Assembly (NCBI RefSeq): GCF_002812045.1
Contig: NZ_NPEG01000008.1
Coordinates: 62,001 to 126,000 of the forward strand
Direction of reading: 5' to 3'
Source of the DNA: Leptospira haakeii
Lineage (GTDB): Bacteria; Spirochaetota; Leptospiria; Leptospirales; Leptospiraceae
Length of the DNA: 64,000 nt
Part shown: positions 37,120-46,416 of the stretch, one piece after another
Layout of the letters: the number at the start of each line of letters is the position of its first letter
Numbering within the stretch: the first letter of the stretch is position 1
Position numbers and translations under genes: made by a program
Notes under the pieces: model-generated
Databases searched by the model: none
Told to the model about the DNA's origin: nothing
What the model saw: only the letters and a program-made list of their open reading frames with translations

Positions 37120-38061
37120 TTATTTAGAAATTTTTCCATCCAAAGGTTCTAAGAGCCCGCCCCATTGGCTCCATGCTTGTTTCATAAAACTTTTGTCCCA
37201 GGTTTCTCCGCAAACCTCCATTTGTTTCGGTAATCGATCCCAGGAACATCCCGGGAATCTATGATGAATCCTATGATAATTAAAATGTAAGAAGAAAGCA
37301 CTTACCGTTTTCGGTAGAGTTAAATTAAAGGCCGAATTTTTATCATTAATTTCTTTCCCGTAATGATACGCATTATCGAAAAATGATATAAAAAAAGATC
37401 TACTCAAAAGTAGGAATACCAACAAAGGCCAATTATTTCCAAACAACCAGAAAGAAGGAATATAAAGTGCCAATATCCATAATATATCTTTTCTCAGTTC
37501 TTCCAAAATTTCAGGCCGATAGATCCATTTAAAAAAACCTTCTTCAATAGGATACTCGATGAATCGATCCACGATCGGTTTCGTCCAACGAGAAGGTAAT
37601 GAAAGTAAAAGCCCAGTCCCAACTTCGAAAATGTAAGTCGCTACAGTAATCCTGAAATAATAATTCAAACTCTGGAACCATCTTGGTTTTCGAGAATTTG
37701 GATTATAAAACTCAATCCGATCTCCAGGTTCTCTATTGAACTTATGATGCATCAGATGACTACATTTCAAAACCGAATAAGGAGCCCCGAACACGATACA
37801 AAGAAACCTTCCCCAAAAATGATTCTGCTTTCTTTCGTTCGAAAAATTCCCGTGGATACTTTCGTGGATCAGATTCCAAAAAGTATAGGATACTGGCCCT
37901 AAAGCAAAAGCAAAAACCCAAGCCATCCAATTGGGAAAACCACCAAATAATAGACCCAATGGTAACAAAAAATGGAAGCTTATAAATAAAAATAGGACCA
38001 AAAGCGAAAGTATTCTATTTTTCGCAAATGGCAGGTCCCTGATCTGTATTGAAGCTTCCAT
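37120..38061 (-). CDS. Fatty-acid desaturase family membrane protein
   Basis: A 313-residue integral membrane protein with the three histidine boxes of acyl-lipid or acyl-CoA desaturases/hydroxylases: HESIH (residues 66-70), HLMHHKFN (about 102-109) and [11 protein letters not shown] near residue 265. These bind the di-iron centre. Hydrophobic helices flank them ([20 protein letters not shown]). It is 11 bases upstream of the RND gene on the same strand, forming a two-gene operon. Modification of a membrane lipid, perhaps an adaptation for the pump, is only an inference. It diverges from the MBL-fold gene with 192 bases between starts. Confidence 0.85.
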   Translation of the reverse strand: MEASIQIRDLPFAKNRILSLLVLFLFISFHFLLPLGLLFGGFPNWMAWVFAFALGPVSYTFWNLIHESIHGNFSNERKQNHFWGRFLCIVFGAPYSVLKCSHLMHHKFNREPGDRIEFYNPNSRKPRWFQSLNYYFRITVATYIFEVGTGLLLSLPSRWTKPIVDRFIEYPIEEGFFKWIYRPEILEELRKDILWILALYIPSFWLFGNNWPLLVFLLLSRSFFISFFDNAYHYGKEINDKNSAFNLTLPKTVSAFFLHFNYHRIHHRFPGCSWDRLPKQMEVCGETWDKSFMKQAWSQWGGLLEPLDGKISK

Positions 38062-38253
38062 TTAGGATAGAACGGGTGAGAGCTGAATTTTCTGCAAGCA
38101 ACCTGCTAAACTAAGGTGCGGCGACATCGGTCGGTTTGAAAAAAAATATACCGATCTAATGCGGCCCAGAAGAATAGAAATAAATTGATTAAGCCTATTT
38201 CTTTTAGAAAAAATTAGGCTCCAAAAATGTTACAATAGGTCCAAAACAACAAT

Positions 38254-39360
38254 ATGACTTTAATATTCCATTCCGCGACTCTCTTACTCGCAATTTCATT
38301 ATTTTATTGTTTTCCATTGGATCCGGACAGAGTAAAGTCCCCCAGTTATAAAGAAGGCAGATATCATAATTTAGATCCGGATGAAGAATTGCAGGGAAAG
38401 TCCCCATTGGCTATCTTACGTTGGAAGCTTTGGGGACCTAAAGATCCTCCTGCAGTAGAAGGACTCACAGAAGAACTCCCAACAGTTCTGGAAAGAAACT
38501 CTAAAGACCTGATCGCTCCGGAAGGAAAGGTAAGAGTAGTATGGTTCGGACATGCCACAGTTTGGATCTCTTCTACTAAAAATGGAAAAACAGTAAACGT
38601 CATGACTGACCCTATCTTTGACGCTCCAATCTTAGTGACTAGACTTGTCAAACTCCCTATTCCAAAAGAGGATCTTCCTCCGGTCGACTATGTAGTGGTA
38701 AGTCATGCTCATAGAGACCATTTGGATAGAGATACATTAAGATATTTAAGAAGTAAAAATCCGAACGTACAGATACTTCTTCCTTCCGGAATGAAATCAT
38801 TTTCAGAAGAAGAAAATTTAGGCTCCACTGTTTCCCAAGAATTAGGCCGGGTGAGCACTAAGGGATCCGTAAAGATCACATTTCTACCCGCCCACCACTG
38901 GAGTAGAATGGGAATCTCCGACACAAACCAATACTTCTGGGGAAGTTATTCTTTAGAAGCCCAGGGAAAGATCATCTACTTTGCGGGAGATACTGGATAT
39001 TCTTCTCATTTTAAAAATATCTCGGAACGTTTGGGAAAACCTGTGGATCTTGCACTTCTTCCGATCGGAGCTTATAAGCCTAGATGGTTTATGAAATACG
39101 CACATATCGGACCAGAAGAAGCATTGATGGCGACCAAGGATCTAAATGCAAAGTCATTCGCACCTATCCACTGGGGAACATTTCCTTTAGGAGATGATCT
39201 ACCTAAGGAGCCTATGTTGGACCTCAAACAAAGGTTGTCCTTCCCCTCTTCTCCAGATACAAAAGGGATCAACCCTCCTTCCGATGGAATTTCCTGGGGA
39301 AATAAGGACGGGGTCAAAATTGTACCGTGGACTATTGGAAGCGGGATAGACCTGGAATGA
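38254..39360 (+). CDS. Lipoprotein metallo-beta-lactamase-fold hydrolase (NAPE-PLD/RomA-like)
   Basis: The 368-residue product starts MTLIFHSATLLLAISLF, then YC (lipidated Cys at residue 19) and a signal-peptide-like hydrophobic stretch. The catalytic region carries VWFGHATVWI, the metal motif VVSHAHRDHLD, LPAHHWS, FAGDTGYS and FAPIHWGTF. These place it in the MBL-fold branch of N-acyl-phosphatidylethanolamine phospholipase D and RomA-type hydrolases, not the beta-lactamases themselves. A substrate such as a phospholipid or other phosphoester is a family-based guess. It is anchored at the envelope. An OMP gene and ruvA follow on the same strand. Confidence 0.85.
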   Translation: MTLIFHSATLLLAISLFYCFPLDPDRVKSPSYKEGRYHNLDPDEELQGKSPLAILRWKLWGPKDPPAVEGLTEELPTVLERNSKDLIAPEGKVRVVWFGHATVWISSTKNGKTVNVMTDPIFDAPILVTRLVKLPIPKEDLPPVDYVVVSHAHRDHLDRDTLRYLRSKNPNVQILLPSGMKSFSEEENLGSTVSQELGRVSTKGSVKITFLPAHHWSRMGISDTNQYFWGSYSLEAQGKIIYFAGDTGYSSHFKNISERLGKPVDLALLPIGAYKPRWFMKYAHIGPEEALMATKDLNAKSFAPIHWGTFPLGDDLPKEPMLDLKQRLSFPSSPDTKGINPPSDGISWGNKDGVKIVPWTIGSGIDLE

Positions 39361-39452
39361 TTTGGAAATTTTTATCCTAAGAAAAAAAGGTGCCTCCCGG
39401 AACTATTCCTGAATTCTGGCATAGAACTGTGTCCAGGAGGCTTCCTTCCAAA
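39361..39452 (+). promoter_or_regulatory. Leader with Shine-Dalgarno-sequestering hairpin
   Basis: The AGGAGG at 39435-39440, about 12 bases before the preferred ATG (39453), can pair with CCTCC(C) around 39393-39398 (GCCTCC 39392-39397 with GGAGGC 39436-39441, plus two further G-C pairs beyond a mismatch). This would hide the ribosome site in an RNA hairpin. The spacing of the site to the ATG is longer than usual. Confidence 0.35.
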
Positions 39453-40433
39453 ATGAGATCCGAAATTAAATCGTCATCTTTTATCCATTATATTATTTTA
39501 ATACTACTGACCTTATCCACTTCCTTATTTGCCGTAGGGGGAGAAGAAAAACTAACTCCGCTACAGATAGCTCAGCCAAAAGGAACTTCTCAGCCCGGAG
39601 AAGCTAAAAAAGAAGAAAGAAGAGTGGACCAAAGAAAAGGTCGTTGGTCCTTCCAATGGGGTTATAATAGAGACTCATATACCCAAAGTGATATTAATTT
39701 CAAAGGACCTGGATATTCTTTTACCTTAAAAGATGTGGTTGCCCGGGACAAACCGGAAAGATTTTCTACAGATGTTTATCTAAATCCTTCTCTTTGGGAA
39801 ATCCCTCAGTATAATTTTAAACTTACTTATTATCTCACGGATAACCTATTCATTGCGTTCGGCCAAGACCATATGAAATATGTAATGTCCAGAGGACAGG
39901 CTGCAAGCATCAGCGGATATATAGATCCTAATGCAATAGAATGGGCGAGGCTTCATACTTCTTTCGAGTCTGCACCTTATGCATTACTATTTCCGAATAA
40001 TATAAATCAATTCGCAGGATACCATGGAGGAGAAACGGTCAATATCTCTCCTGACTTCCTGAAATTCGAACACACAGATGGACTGAATTATCTATTCGTA
40101 GATCTAGGTTACATAGCACCTCTTTGGGTTTCTCCAAACGGAGAGAACGCGCTTAGCTTAGTAGGTTCTGTTGGAGCAGGACCAGTGGTTTGCAGAAGTG
40201 ATGTGAGGCTTTTCGGAGAAGGTCATAATAATAGATTCCACCTTTCCGGATATGGAGTTTCAGGATATTCGGCACTTAGGATCGACTTATTCAAATCCTT
40301 CTTCTTCGAATTCGGAGCAAAAGGTGGATATATAGATCTTACAAGTATCTATACCACCGGAACATCTAAAGAGCGCGCCACTCAGAATTTCGGATTTGTG
40401 GAAATGATTGCCTCCGCAGGCATCACTTTTTAA
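39453..40433 (+). CDS. Probable outer-membrane protein (hypothetical)
   Basis: I choose the ATG at 39453 ([19 protein letters not shown]), because it gives a signal peptide ending LSTSLFA; a GTG 63 bases upstream would only add unlikely residues. The mature protein has a short Gln/Lys-rich linker. It then has long stretches of alternating beta residues rich in Tyr and Phe ([38 protein letters not shown]), ending in [12 protein letters not shown], a terminal Phe typical of barrels. I do not recognise a family. A Shine-Dalgarno AGGAGG is present but can be folded away (see the leader). ruvA follows 11 bases downstream. Confidence 0.72.
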   Translation: MRSEIKSSSFIHYIILILLTLSTSLFAVGGEEKLTPLQIAQPKGTSQPGEAKKEERRVDQRKGRWSFQWGYNRDSYTQSDINFKGPGYSFTLKDVVARDKPERFSTDVYLNPSLWEIPQYNFKLTYYLTDNLFIAFGQDHMKYVMSRGQAASISGYIDPNAIEWARLHTSFESAPYALLFPNNINQFAGYHGGETVNISPDFLKFEHTDGLNYLFVDLGYIAPLWVSPNGENALSLVGSVGAGPVVCRSDVRLFGEGHNNRFHLSGYGVSGYSALRIDLFKSFFFEFGAKGGYIDLTSIYTTGTSKERATQNFGFVEMIASAGITF

Positions 40434-40444
40434 ACTTTCCCGAC

Positions 40445-41080
40445 ATGATCTCCGGACTACAAGGTTCCATTCGAAAATTAGAAGTAGGCTCCGTAAACTT
40501 AGATGTTCACGGAGTAACTTATGAAATCGTAATTTCATTCAAGACCTATTGGGAGCTGAAAGAATTCCAAACTTCTGCAAAAGAAGTTCGGCTACATATC
40601 CATCATTCTATCAACGAAAGAGGACAAAAACTTTTTGGATTCCTACAAGAAAGGGATAAAGAATTTTTCAAAGTGATGAAAGGTCTGCACGGGATCGGAG
40701 AAATGACCGCACTCAAGGTGCTCTCCTTTTTCAGTCCTTGGGAATTGCATAAGATCGCATCATCCGGAGAAGCAAAGGATCTAGAAAAAATTCCAAAGGT
40801 CAGAGCCAAAACTTCCGAAAAAATCTTTTTCGAAGTAAAACAAAATCTCAAAAAACTGGAGCTGTTTTTGGAAGCAGGTCCAGAAGATCCTTCTATCCCC
40901 GAAACTTCGAAAGAAAGACTTCCTTCTCCTGAAGATCGTTTCAAAGAAACTGCAGTCCAGGCACTTGTTCAGCTCGGTTTCGAAGATAAATCTGCTCTCA
41001 AAGAAGTAGAAAAGGTCCTAAAAAAACAAAGTTTTACGGATACAGGAGAACTGATCCGAGAGATATTAAAAAATCTTTAA
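40445..41080 (+). CDS. ruvA: Holliday junction DNA helicase subunit RuvA
   Basis: The 211-residue product starts [20 protein letters not shown], typical of the OB-fold domain I. Then come the helix-hairpin-helix region ([20 protein letters not shown], about residues 77-96; [17 protein letters not shown]) and a flexible linker. The C-terminal RuvB-binding domain is at about residues 164-210 ([20 protein letters not shown]). RuvA tetramers bind four-way junctions and load RuvB. ruvB and ruvC are not in the window. The OMP gene precedes it by 11 bases, an unexpected transcriptional partner. Confidence 0.93.
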   Translation: MISGLQGSIRKLEVGSVNLDVHGVTYEIVISFKTYWELKEFQTSAKEVRLHIHHSINERGQKLFGFLQERDKEFFKVMKGLHGIGEMTALKVLSFFSPWELHKIASSGEAKDLEKIPKVRAKTSEKIFFEVKQNLKKLELFLEAGPEDPSIPETSKERLPSPEDRFKETAVQALVQLGFEDKSALKEVEKVLKKQSFTDTGELIREILKNL

Positions 41081-41248
41081 TTAGTTCTGACCTGTTGGAA
41101 TTCCAACATAGAGATTGAGATCGCCCCCGCCCAAGTTCGGGTGGAGGAGGTGGGCTTGTGGGAGAAGCCATTTCCCCTATATATGAAAATTCCCAAAATT
41201 ACAACCCAAATTTCCACTCACTGCGCATGTAGGAACTCCAACAAGTCC
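41081..41248. repeat. 168-base gap with two GTAGGAACTCC-family palindromes
   Basis: 41093-41108 is the perfect palindrome TGTTGGAATTCCAACA. 41228-41243 is the imperfect variant TGTAGGAACTCCAACA. Between them lies a GC-rich stretch (CCCGCCCAAGTTCGGGTGG). The gap separates two convergent genes, ruvA and the DUF819 transporter, so these repeats sit where a terminator would be expected. Confidence 0.6.
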
Positions 41249-42388
41249 TCATCTCGCTAAAAACCAATACACCGCTAAACCTAAATAATTCCCCACTGCA
41301 TAACCGATCAACCCGGTCAAAATTCCTAAAATCAGCACGCCTCTATTACCAATTGCCGCCGCAACCGAAGGTACAAACGCAGGGCCATAAATACTGGAAA
41401 CAGAAGTGATAATCCAAGTATCCACAGGGATCCTAAATAAAATCCCAAAAAGTAGATGAAGAAGGATCGCAATCGACATGGTAGCGAGAACGATCAACAG
41501 AACACCTGAAGCTCCCTTAACTAAACTTCCAAAATCCGCCAAAAACCCAATTGCAACGGAGAATATTAGAATAAAATAATACCCAACCGGATATGTATTT
41601 AAATTTCTTACTTTTTTAGAGAATGAAATCCCGATTCCCCAGGTAGTGATGCCTAGTAAGATCAAAGGTGCAGAAGAAGTCCCTAAAACCACTTGGGAAA
41701 TCCCAAGGGAAGCAGCAAGTCCCAAAACGGAGAGAAAAATCCCGATCAATAGACGTAAAACAGGATTTTTAGGAGAAACCTGGACTTCCGAAAAGACTTC
41801 TCCTTCTTCTCCGCTTGCCACCTCAGGCTTTAGGAAAATGGAATATACTTTTTTGGAAAAGCTAAGAAGGAATAAAAGATAAGTTCCACCTATCAGAAGA
41901 TCCACCGTGTTCACAAGTGCGATCGTCGCCTTTCCGGTATCCAAAGCTAAACCGATTGCATTCGAATTCGGAGTTCCTCCAGTGTATAAACCGGCAAGCA
42001 TTCCACCTATTTTAGAAGATTCGGGATGTAAGGAGCTTAAGAAAAATCCCACGGAAACGGAAGAGATCGCAACTGCAATGCAAGATAGAAAGAAGGAGAA
42101 TAATGCAAGTTTTGCTTCTTTAATACCTCTTCCAAAATCGGAAGAAGCAAGCAGGAGTGGGATTGCGATCGGGATAGAAATTTCGGAAATTGTTTCGGCA
42201 ATCTTCTTAGGCAAAAACTCGACTGGAATTAAGTTCCCCAATATAATCCCGGAAGCGTAGCATAGAACGACAGGGCCGAAAAACCCCAACCATTTATACT
42301 TTCCGGAAAGACTTCCTGCAAGCCATGGGAATCCGAGAACAAATCCTAAAAATAAAACAGAGATTATCCAATGGACTACTTCTGACAT
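41249..42388 (-). CDS. DUF819-family integral membrane protein
   Basis: The ATG at 42386-42388 is preceded by AGGAG five bases upstream and gives 379 residues (MSEVVHWIISVLFLGFVLGF). Codons 22 positions further upstream are also open but have no ribosome site. About ten hydrophobic helices are visible, with the conserved GLYTGGTPNSNAIGLALDT of the DUF819 family (relatives of transporter-like proteins). The ending AVGNYLGLAVYWFLAR agrees. Transport function is presumed, substrate unknown. The gene stands alone between ruvA (convergent) and doxX (divergent). Confidence 0.82.
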   Translation of the reverse strand: MSEVVHWIISVLFLGFVLGFPWLAGSLSGKYKWLGFFGPVVLCYASGIILGNLIPVEFLPKKIAETISEISIPIAIPLLLASSDFGRGIKEAKLALFSFFLSCIAVAISSVSVGFFLSSLHPESSKIGGMLAGLYTGGTPNSNAIGLALDTGKATIALVNTVDLLIGGTYLLFLLSFSKKVYSIFLKPEVASGEEGEVFSEVQVSPKNPVLRLLIGIFLSVLGLAASLGISQVVLGTSSAPLILLGITTWGIGISFSKKVRNLNTYPVGYYFILIFSVAIGFLADFGSLVKGASGVLLIVLATMSIAILLHLLFGILFRIPVDTWIITSVSSIYGPAFVPSVAAAIGNRGVLILGILTGLIGYAVGNYLGLAVYWFLAR

Positions 42389-42745
42389 CTTCTCTCCTGA
42401 TCTTTTCCGAATGTATCGAAAGATCTCCAGGACCATCCCAAATCCGATCGTCATAAATAACAGATTAAATTCTGCTATATTGAATTTTGGTAAAAATTCA
42501 GATCAATAAACTGGGCCATAGAATCATATTCTGATCATCACTAAAAGTCGAAAATTTCCTTCTAAATCAGCGTTTCTTGGCAGTTTATCCCAGACAAATT
42601 TCAGATCTGGAGTTCCTACCTGAAAAAATTTCCGATTTTTGGCCGACCCTGGTGAAAAAAACTTGTAAGAAATACTTCATATTCAAAGTAATATACTTTA
42701 ATATTAAACTATTAATTCCTAAATTAATAGAAGGAAGTGTTCAAA
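42389..42745. promoter_or_regulatory. Divergent promoter region of DUF819 and doxX, with stacked dyads
   Basis: Next to doxX are three dyads in 45 bases: AAAGTA-ATA-TACTTT (42685-42699), TTAATATTAA (around 42699-42708), and TATTAATT-CCTA-AATTAATA (42710-42729), which ends just before the AGAAGGAAG ribosome site. A copy of GGAGTTCCTACC, the dispersed motif, is at 42609-42620. No gene is present. The dyads look like overlapping operator sites for a dimeric repressor, but no regulator gene is near. Confidence 0.5.
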
Positions 42746-43192
42746 ATGTTAGAAACATTATTAGCAACCAGCAACGATATCGTTCCTCTGGTCTTAAGAT
42801 TAACCCTCGGGATCGTAATTTTCCCACATGGTGCTCAAAAATTATTGGGCTGGTTCGGCGGTTACGGATTCAAAGGAACTTACGGTTATTTTACTCAAAC
42901 TGCAGGTCTTCCAGGAATCATTGCATTCTTAGTTATTATTGGTGAATCATTCGGTTCAGTAGCGTTAATCCTCGGACTACTTACCCGCGTCTCCGCAATC
43001 GGTATCGGTATTATCATGCTTGGAGCTGCCCTACTCGTTCATAGAGAACATGGATTTTTCATAAACTGGTTCGGAGCTCAAAAAGGAGAAGGTTACGAAT
43101 TCCAAATATTAGCTATCGGACTTGCAATTGCTCTAGCAATCGTAGGTGGAGGAGCTTACTCCTTAGATCTAGCAATCCTTTCCTCACTTTAA
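42746..43192 (+). CDS. DoxX-family membrane protein
   Basis: The ATG at 42746 follows AGAAGGAAG at a good distance; a GTG nine bases earlier is less likely. The 148-residue product has four hydrophobic helices and the DoxX pattern LRLTLGIVIFPHGAQKLLGW, ESFGSVALILGLLTRVSAIG and HREHGFFINWFG. Members are quinone-linked or redox-stress-related small membrane proteins. It is preceded by operator-like dyads and followed, across a hairpin, by a convergent gene. Confidence 0.88.
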   Translation: MLETLLATSNDIVPLVLRLTLGIVIFPHGAQKLLGWFGGYGFKGTYGYFTQTAGLPGIIAFLVIIGESFGSVALILGLLTRVSAIGIGIIMLGAALLVHREHGFFINWFGAQKGEGYEFQILAIGLAIALAIVGGGAYSLDLAILSSL

Positions 43193-43201
43193 GATTAATG
43201 T

Positions 43202-43275
43202 CTCAGTGAACTCCGTGCACTCTGTGCGAAATCATTTAAGGTTCGCACGGAGCACACAGAGAACACTGAGGTTTT
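43202..43275. terminator. Bidirectional hairpin between doxX and the rhodanese gene, made of a G-rich repeat
   Basis: CTCAGTG (43202-43208) pairs with CACTGAG (43264-43270), and TGCGAA (43225-43230) pairs with TTCGCA (43242-43247). The 29-base arms match in over two thirds of positions around an 11-base loop, then TTTT follows (43272-43275). It fills the gap between the stops of two convergent genes. The arms contain CACAGAG and CTCTGTG, the same element as at 33815-33944. Confidence 0.7.
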
Positions 43276-43280
43276 CAGAA

Positions 43281-44765
43281 CTAATATTTATAAGCCTTAT
43301 CTTCCGCCTGAGCCTTACGAGTTGTATTCGAAGTCGGATCAATATCCGCCTGAGCCACGGTAACATAGGGGCTTCCAGTTCCACCGGAAGAATGTGAATT
43401 ATAATTAATGTTCCCGCCAGGAGCATAACTCAAATCCGCAGTGTCCGTTCTGAAAGGAGAAGTTAAAGAAAGTTTATTAAAACTAGTTCCTTCTGTAGAA
43501 TCAGGATATTCTGCAACAAGAGAGGTCCATTCCACTAAAGAACCGTCATAGAATACAGTAGGATATCCTAATATATTCTGAGAAACAAATCCATTTACTT
43601 GCGCTTCAAAGTTTGTTCTACATTGAGAAACGATTGTAGCTCCCGCAGTATAACCTGCTCCTCCAGTTCCAGTATTCGCAAAAATATCTGTTAGAGTCGC
43701 CTTATCTTTAAATCTATATCCTGTAGTGGAGGTATCTAATAGAGAAGCCCAAGGAAAAGTTTTTGCTCCTTTGATCCTGGTTTCAAACAGAACATATTTT
43801 TTAGGAGTTCCACTCACACCAGCAGCAGGGGCACCAGAATCATTCCAAGCGGTTGTGATATGGTTTACTCCTGAGTTGGTAATTCCGGCAGTTTGCTCGA
43901 ACTGGTTCGTAGGTCTTGCATCCACAATGATCTGAGTTCCAGTAAGTCCGCTGATGGAAGCACTTCCATTATTCTTAGCGATCTTAATAATATCCTCTAG
44001 AGTAAGAGTGATGATCGTATTATCCACACGAAGTTGTTTTACACTGAAATTCCCATTTTCATTCGGAGCAATATCCTTACTTGCGGAAAGGTAAGTCGCA
44101 TTCGTAAAATTTGTCCTGATATCCCCGTTCAGGATCGCGAGATGTTTTATATCCGCTCCCCAATATCTTAGCCAATAAATTCCTCTGGTAATATCCTGGG
44201 TTTGGCTTCCATTCGTATAAGCGGTACCGTTATTATTCGCAGATCCAACCGCAAAAACTACCAGGTCTTTATTCAAATTGATCCCGAATACTTTCAGCCA
44301 TTGGTCGACAGTTTGGCCATCCGCTTGGTAACGAACCGAGTTACGAATAAGTCCAGTATCTCTTTGTTGGTTAAAACGAAATCCAGCTTGGAAATCATCC
44401 AAATGGTATACATAGACTCCGTTCGCATTGTCGGACTTGATATAGGATCTCCCAGTTGTATCCCCTGAAAAATTATTCGCAAGACTACTCTGCAAGATCA
44501 CAAGTTTTCCGCTGATATGAGATGGCTTTTGGTTTTGCCAATCGCTCACCCATGATTCCAAACGAGAAGAAGTTACAAGCCCCCATTCGTTATCACCGTA
44601 AGAAGCAGCAGATTCATTCGTTAAATCCGTCGCGGAACTGACTGGAATAGAATTTCCTAAACCGGCCAATACTGCTAGAGCTGAATTTGAATCACTACCT
44701 CCTGAATCACAGGAGACAAACGCTCCCAAAAATAGGCTTACCAGCCCAATATAGATCACCTTCAT
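43281..44765 (-). CDS. Rhodanese-like (sulfurtransferase) lipoprotein
   Basis: The product starts MKVIYIGLVSLFLGAFVSC, a lipoprotein signal with lipobox FVSC. Residues about 60-270 look like a first, inactive rhodanese-like domain. The second carries the active loop SQCRTNFEA with Cys382, then LGYPTVFYDGSLVEWTSLV, the typical closing strand. IIVDARP is followed by a long insertion containing RIKGAKTFPWASLLDT. The catalytic Cys is kept, so transfer of sulfane sulphur is likely, possibly in the periplasm. The C-terminal 70 residues are Ser/Thr/Asn/Gly-rich. The end lies within the hairpin that separates it from doxX. Confidence 0.83.
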   Translation of the reverse strand: MKVIYIGLVSLFLGAFVSCDSGGSDSNSALAVLAGLGNSIPVSSATDLTNESAASYGDNEWGLVTSSRLESWVSDWQNQKPSHISGKLVILQSSLANNFSGDTTGRSYIKSDNANGVYVYHLDDFQAGFRFNQQRDTGLIRNSVRYQADGQTVDQWLKVFGINLNKDLVVFAVGSANNNGTAYTNGSQTQDITRGIYWLRYWGADIKHLAILNGDIRTNFTNATYLSASKDIAPNENGNFSVKQLRVDNTIITLTLEDIIKIAKNNGSASISGLTGTQIIVDARPTNQFEQTAGITNSGVNHITTAWNDSGAPAAGVSGTPKKYVLFETRIKGAKTFPWASLLDTSTTGYRFKDKATLTDIFANTGTGGAGYTAGATIVSQCRTNFEAQVNGFVSQNILGYPTVFYDGSLVEWTSLVAEYPDSTEGTSFNKLSLTSPFRTDTADLSYAPGGNINYNSHSSGGTGSPYVTVAQADIDPTSNTTRKAQAEDKAYKY

Positions 44766-45217
44766 TTATATTTCTCCTAACGTGGCAAGCCACGAGTTAG
44801 CCCTTTTTGGTTAGAATGATCCTAAAAATCAGGCGAAATATACAATATAGCAGAAAATAAGATGTAATAACGGAAAATATATTGGCTCAGTTTCTAAAGT
44901 ATTGTCACAGAAATGTCTGGAGAAATCAGTATGGGGGAAGACTCCCCCACGCTTCAGCCGCAACTGCGTCTTCCGCTACCCCCTCTCCGGGGAGTCTTTC
45001 AGCTCGAACCCCCGGACCCAAAATTGTTTTAAAAGTATAAATTATAAGTTCACGCAGAGGCGCGAGGCGCAAAGAATTTTGAACTAAGGTTTATCCATGC
45101 ATTTCCAAGCCCATGTGGGAACTCCTACCGAAAGGGGATGGACAGGATTCTTCCAGGTAAAATCCTTAGAAAAAGCATTCCAAACTGAACTCACATCCAA
45201 AAAAACAAGGTTGATTC
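44766..45217. repeat. 452-base gap upstream of sucC with GC-rich element and G-rich repeat
   Basis: AAGACTCCCC (44938-44947) and GGGGAGTCTT (44989-44998) are perfect 10-bp arms of an inverted repeat inside a GC-rich piece (about 44930-45020). GGGGG-AAGACT-CCCCC also folds (44933-44948). Further on, GTTCACGCAGAGGCGCGAGG lies between AGTTCA and TGAACT arms (45049-45085). The palindromic motif TGTGGGAACTCCTACC is at 45114-45129. No gene is supported here. The promoter of the sucC operon must lie in the last 90 bases, but I cannot place it. Confidence 0.5.
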
Positions 45218-46390
45218 ATGAAAATTCACGAGTACCAGGCCAAGGAAATCCTGAGACGCCATAACGCCAAAGTTCCTTTCGGCGTAGTAATTGATAAAAA
45301 AGAAGACGGTGCAAAAGCCCACGAAGAAGTTTCTTCCAAAACGGGAGCATCTGTTGTAGTCGTTAAAGCCCAAATCCATGCCGGTGGTAGAGGAAAAGGC
45401 GGCGGAGTTAAAGTTACCAAAACTAAAGAAGATGCATTAGCGGCTATCGATAAGATCCTAGGCATGCAACTTATCACTCCTCAAACTGGACCTGAAGGTA
45501 AAAAAGTTTTAAAAGTATATCTCGAGCAAGGGATCAATATCGCGAAGGAATTTTATTTAAGTGTATTATTAGATCGCGCGATCCGCAAAACAATCATCAT
45601 GGCTTCCACTGAAGGTGGAATGGAGATTGAAGAAGTTGCGGAAACTCATCCTGAAAAAATCCTGAAGATCGCTGTAGATCCAGGTATCGGATTACAACCA
45701 AACCAAGCTTCTCAACTTGCTTTTGACCTTGGACTTCCTGCAGAATCCCATAAATCTTTCAAAGCTCTTCTTACTTCCGTTTATAATGCTTATATTAAAG
45801 AAGATGCATCTTTATTAGAGATCAACCCTTTGATCCTTACTAAAGAAAACGAGATCATTGCAGGTGACTGTAAGATCGACCTAGATGAGAACGCACTATA
45901 TCGCCATCCAGAAAACGCTGCATTCAGAGACGTTTCTGAAGAAGATCCTTTAGAAGTCCAAGCTAGCGAATATAATATCAACTATGTTAAGTTAGATGGA
46001 AACATCGGTTGTATGGTTAACGGTGCTGGTCTTGCAATGGCAACCATGGACATCGTTAAACTTGCTGGTGCTGAACCTGCAAACTTCCTAGACGTGGGCG
46101 GTGGAGCTAACGTTACTACTGTTACTAACGGATTCAAACTTATCCTGGGAGATCCAAACGTAAAAGGGATCTTCATTAATATCTTCGGAGGGATCGTTCG
46201 TTGTGACCGAGTTGCTCTGGGGATCATCGAAGCTGCTAAAGCAGTGAACATCAATGTTCCATTAGTAGTTCGTTTGAAAGGAACCAACGCTGAAGAAGGT
46301 AAAAAAATCCTGAACGAATCCGGTCTAAACATCATCGGAGAAGAGGATCTTCGCACCGCGGCTAAAAAAGTGGCAGATGCCATTAAATAA
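45218..46390 (+). CDS. sucC: Succinyl-CoA synthetase (ADP-forming) beta subunit
   Basis: A 390-residue beta subunit beginning [20 protein letters not shown], with ATP-grasp features ([23 protein letters not shown]) and the CoA-binding partner segment [12 protein letters not shown], followed by [17 protein letters not shown]. It acts with SucD to make ATP from succinyl-CoA. sucD follows after 26 bases. The operon continues into envelope genes (tolC-like, SH3, fmdB, lpxI, lpxB). The upstream 452-base gap carries repeats, so the promoter position is uncertain. Confidence 0.96.
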   Translation: MKIHEYQAKEILRRHNAKVPFGVVIDKKEDGAKAHEEVSSKTGASVVVVKAQIHAGGRGKGGGVKVTKTKEDALAAIDKILGMQLITPQTGPEGKKVLKVYLEQGINIAKEFYLSVLLDRAIRKTIIMASTEGGMEIEEVAETHPEKILKIAVDPGIGLQPNQASQLAFDLGLPAESHKSFKALLTSVYNAYIKEDASLLEINPLILTKENEIIAGDCKIDLDENALYRHPENAAFRDVSEEDPLEVQASEYNINYVKLDGNIGCMVNGAGLAMATMDIVKLAGAEPANFLDVGGGANVTTVTNGFKLILGDPNVKGIFINIFGGIVRCDRVALGIIEAAKAVNINVPLVVRLKGTNAEEGKKILNESGLNIIGEEDLRTAAKKVADAIK

Positions 46391-46416
46391 ATAACATAAG
46401 GTTAACTTAATATAAC

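Noticed and set aside
41942..41955. GGAGTTCC-type sequence in the DUF819 gene
   Set aside because: It encodes the conserved GGTPN family motif and lacks the flanking bases of the repeat family.
44902..45087. 61-codon plus-strand frame upstream of sucC
   Set aside because: Covers inverted and G-rich repeats; no ribosome site, no recognisable protein features.
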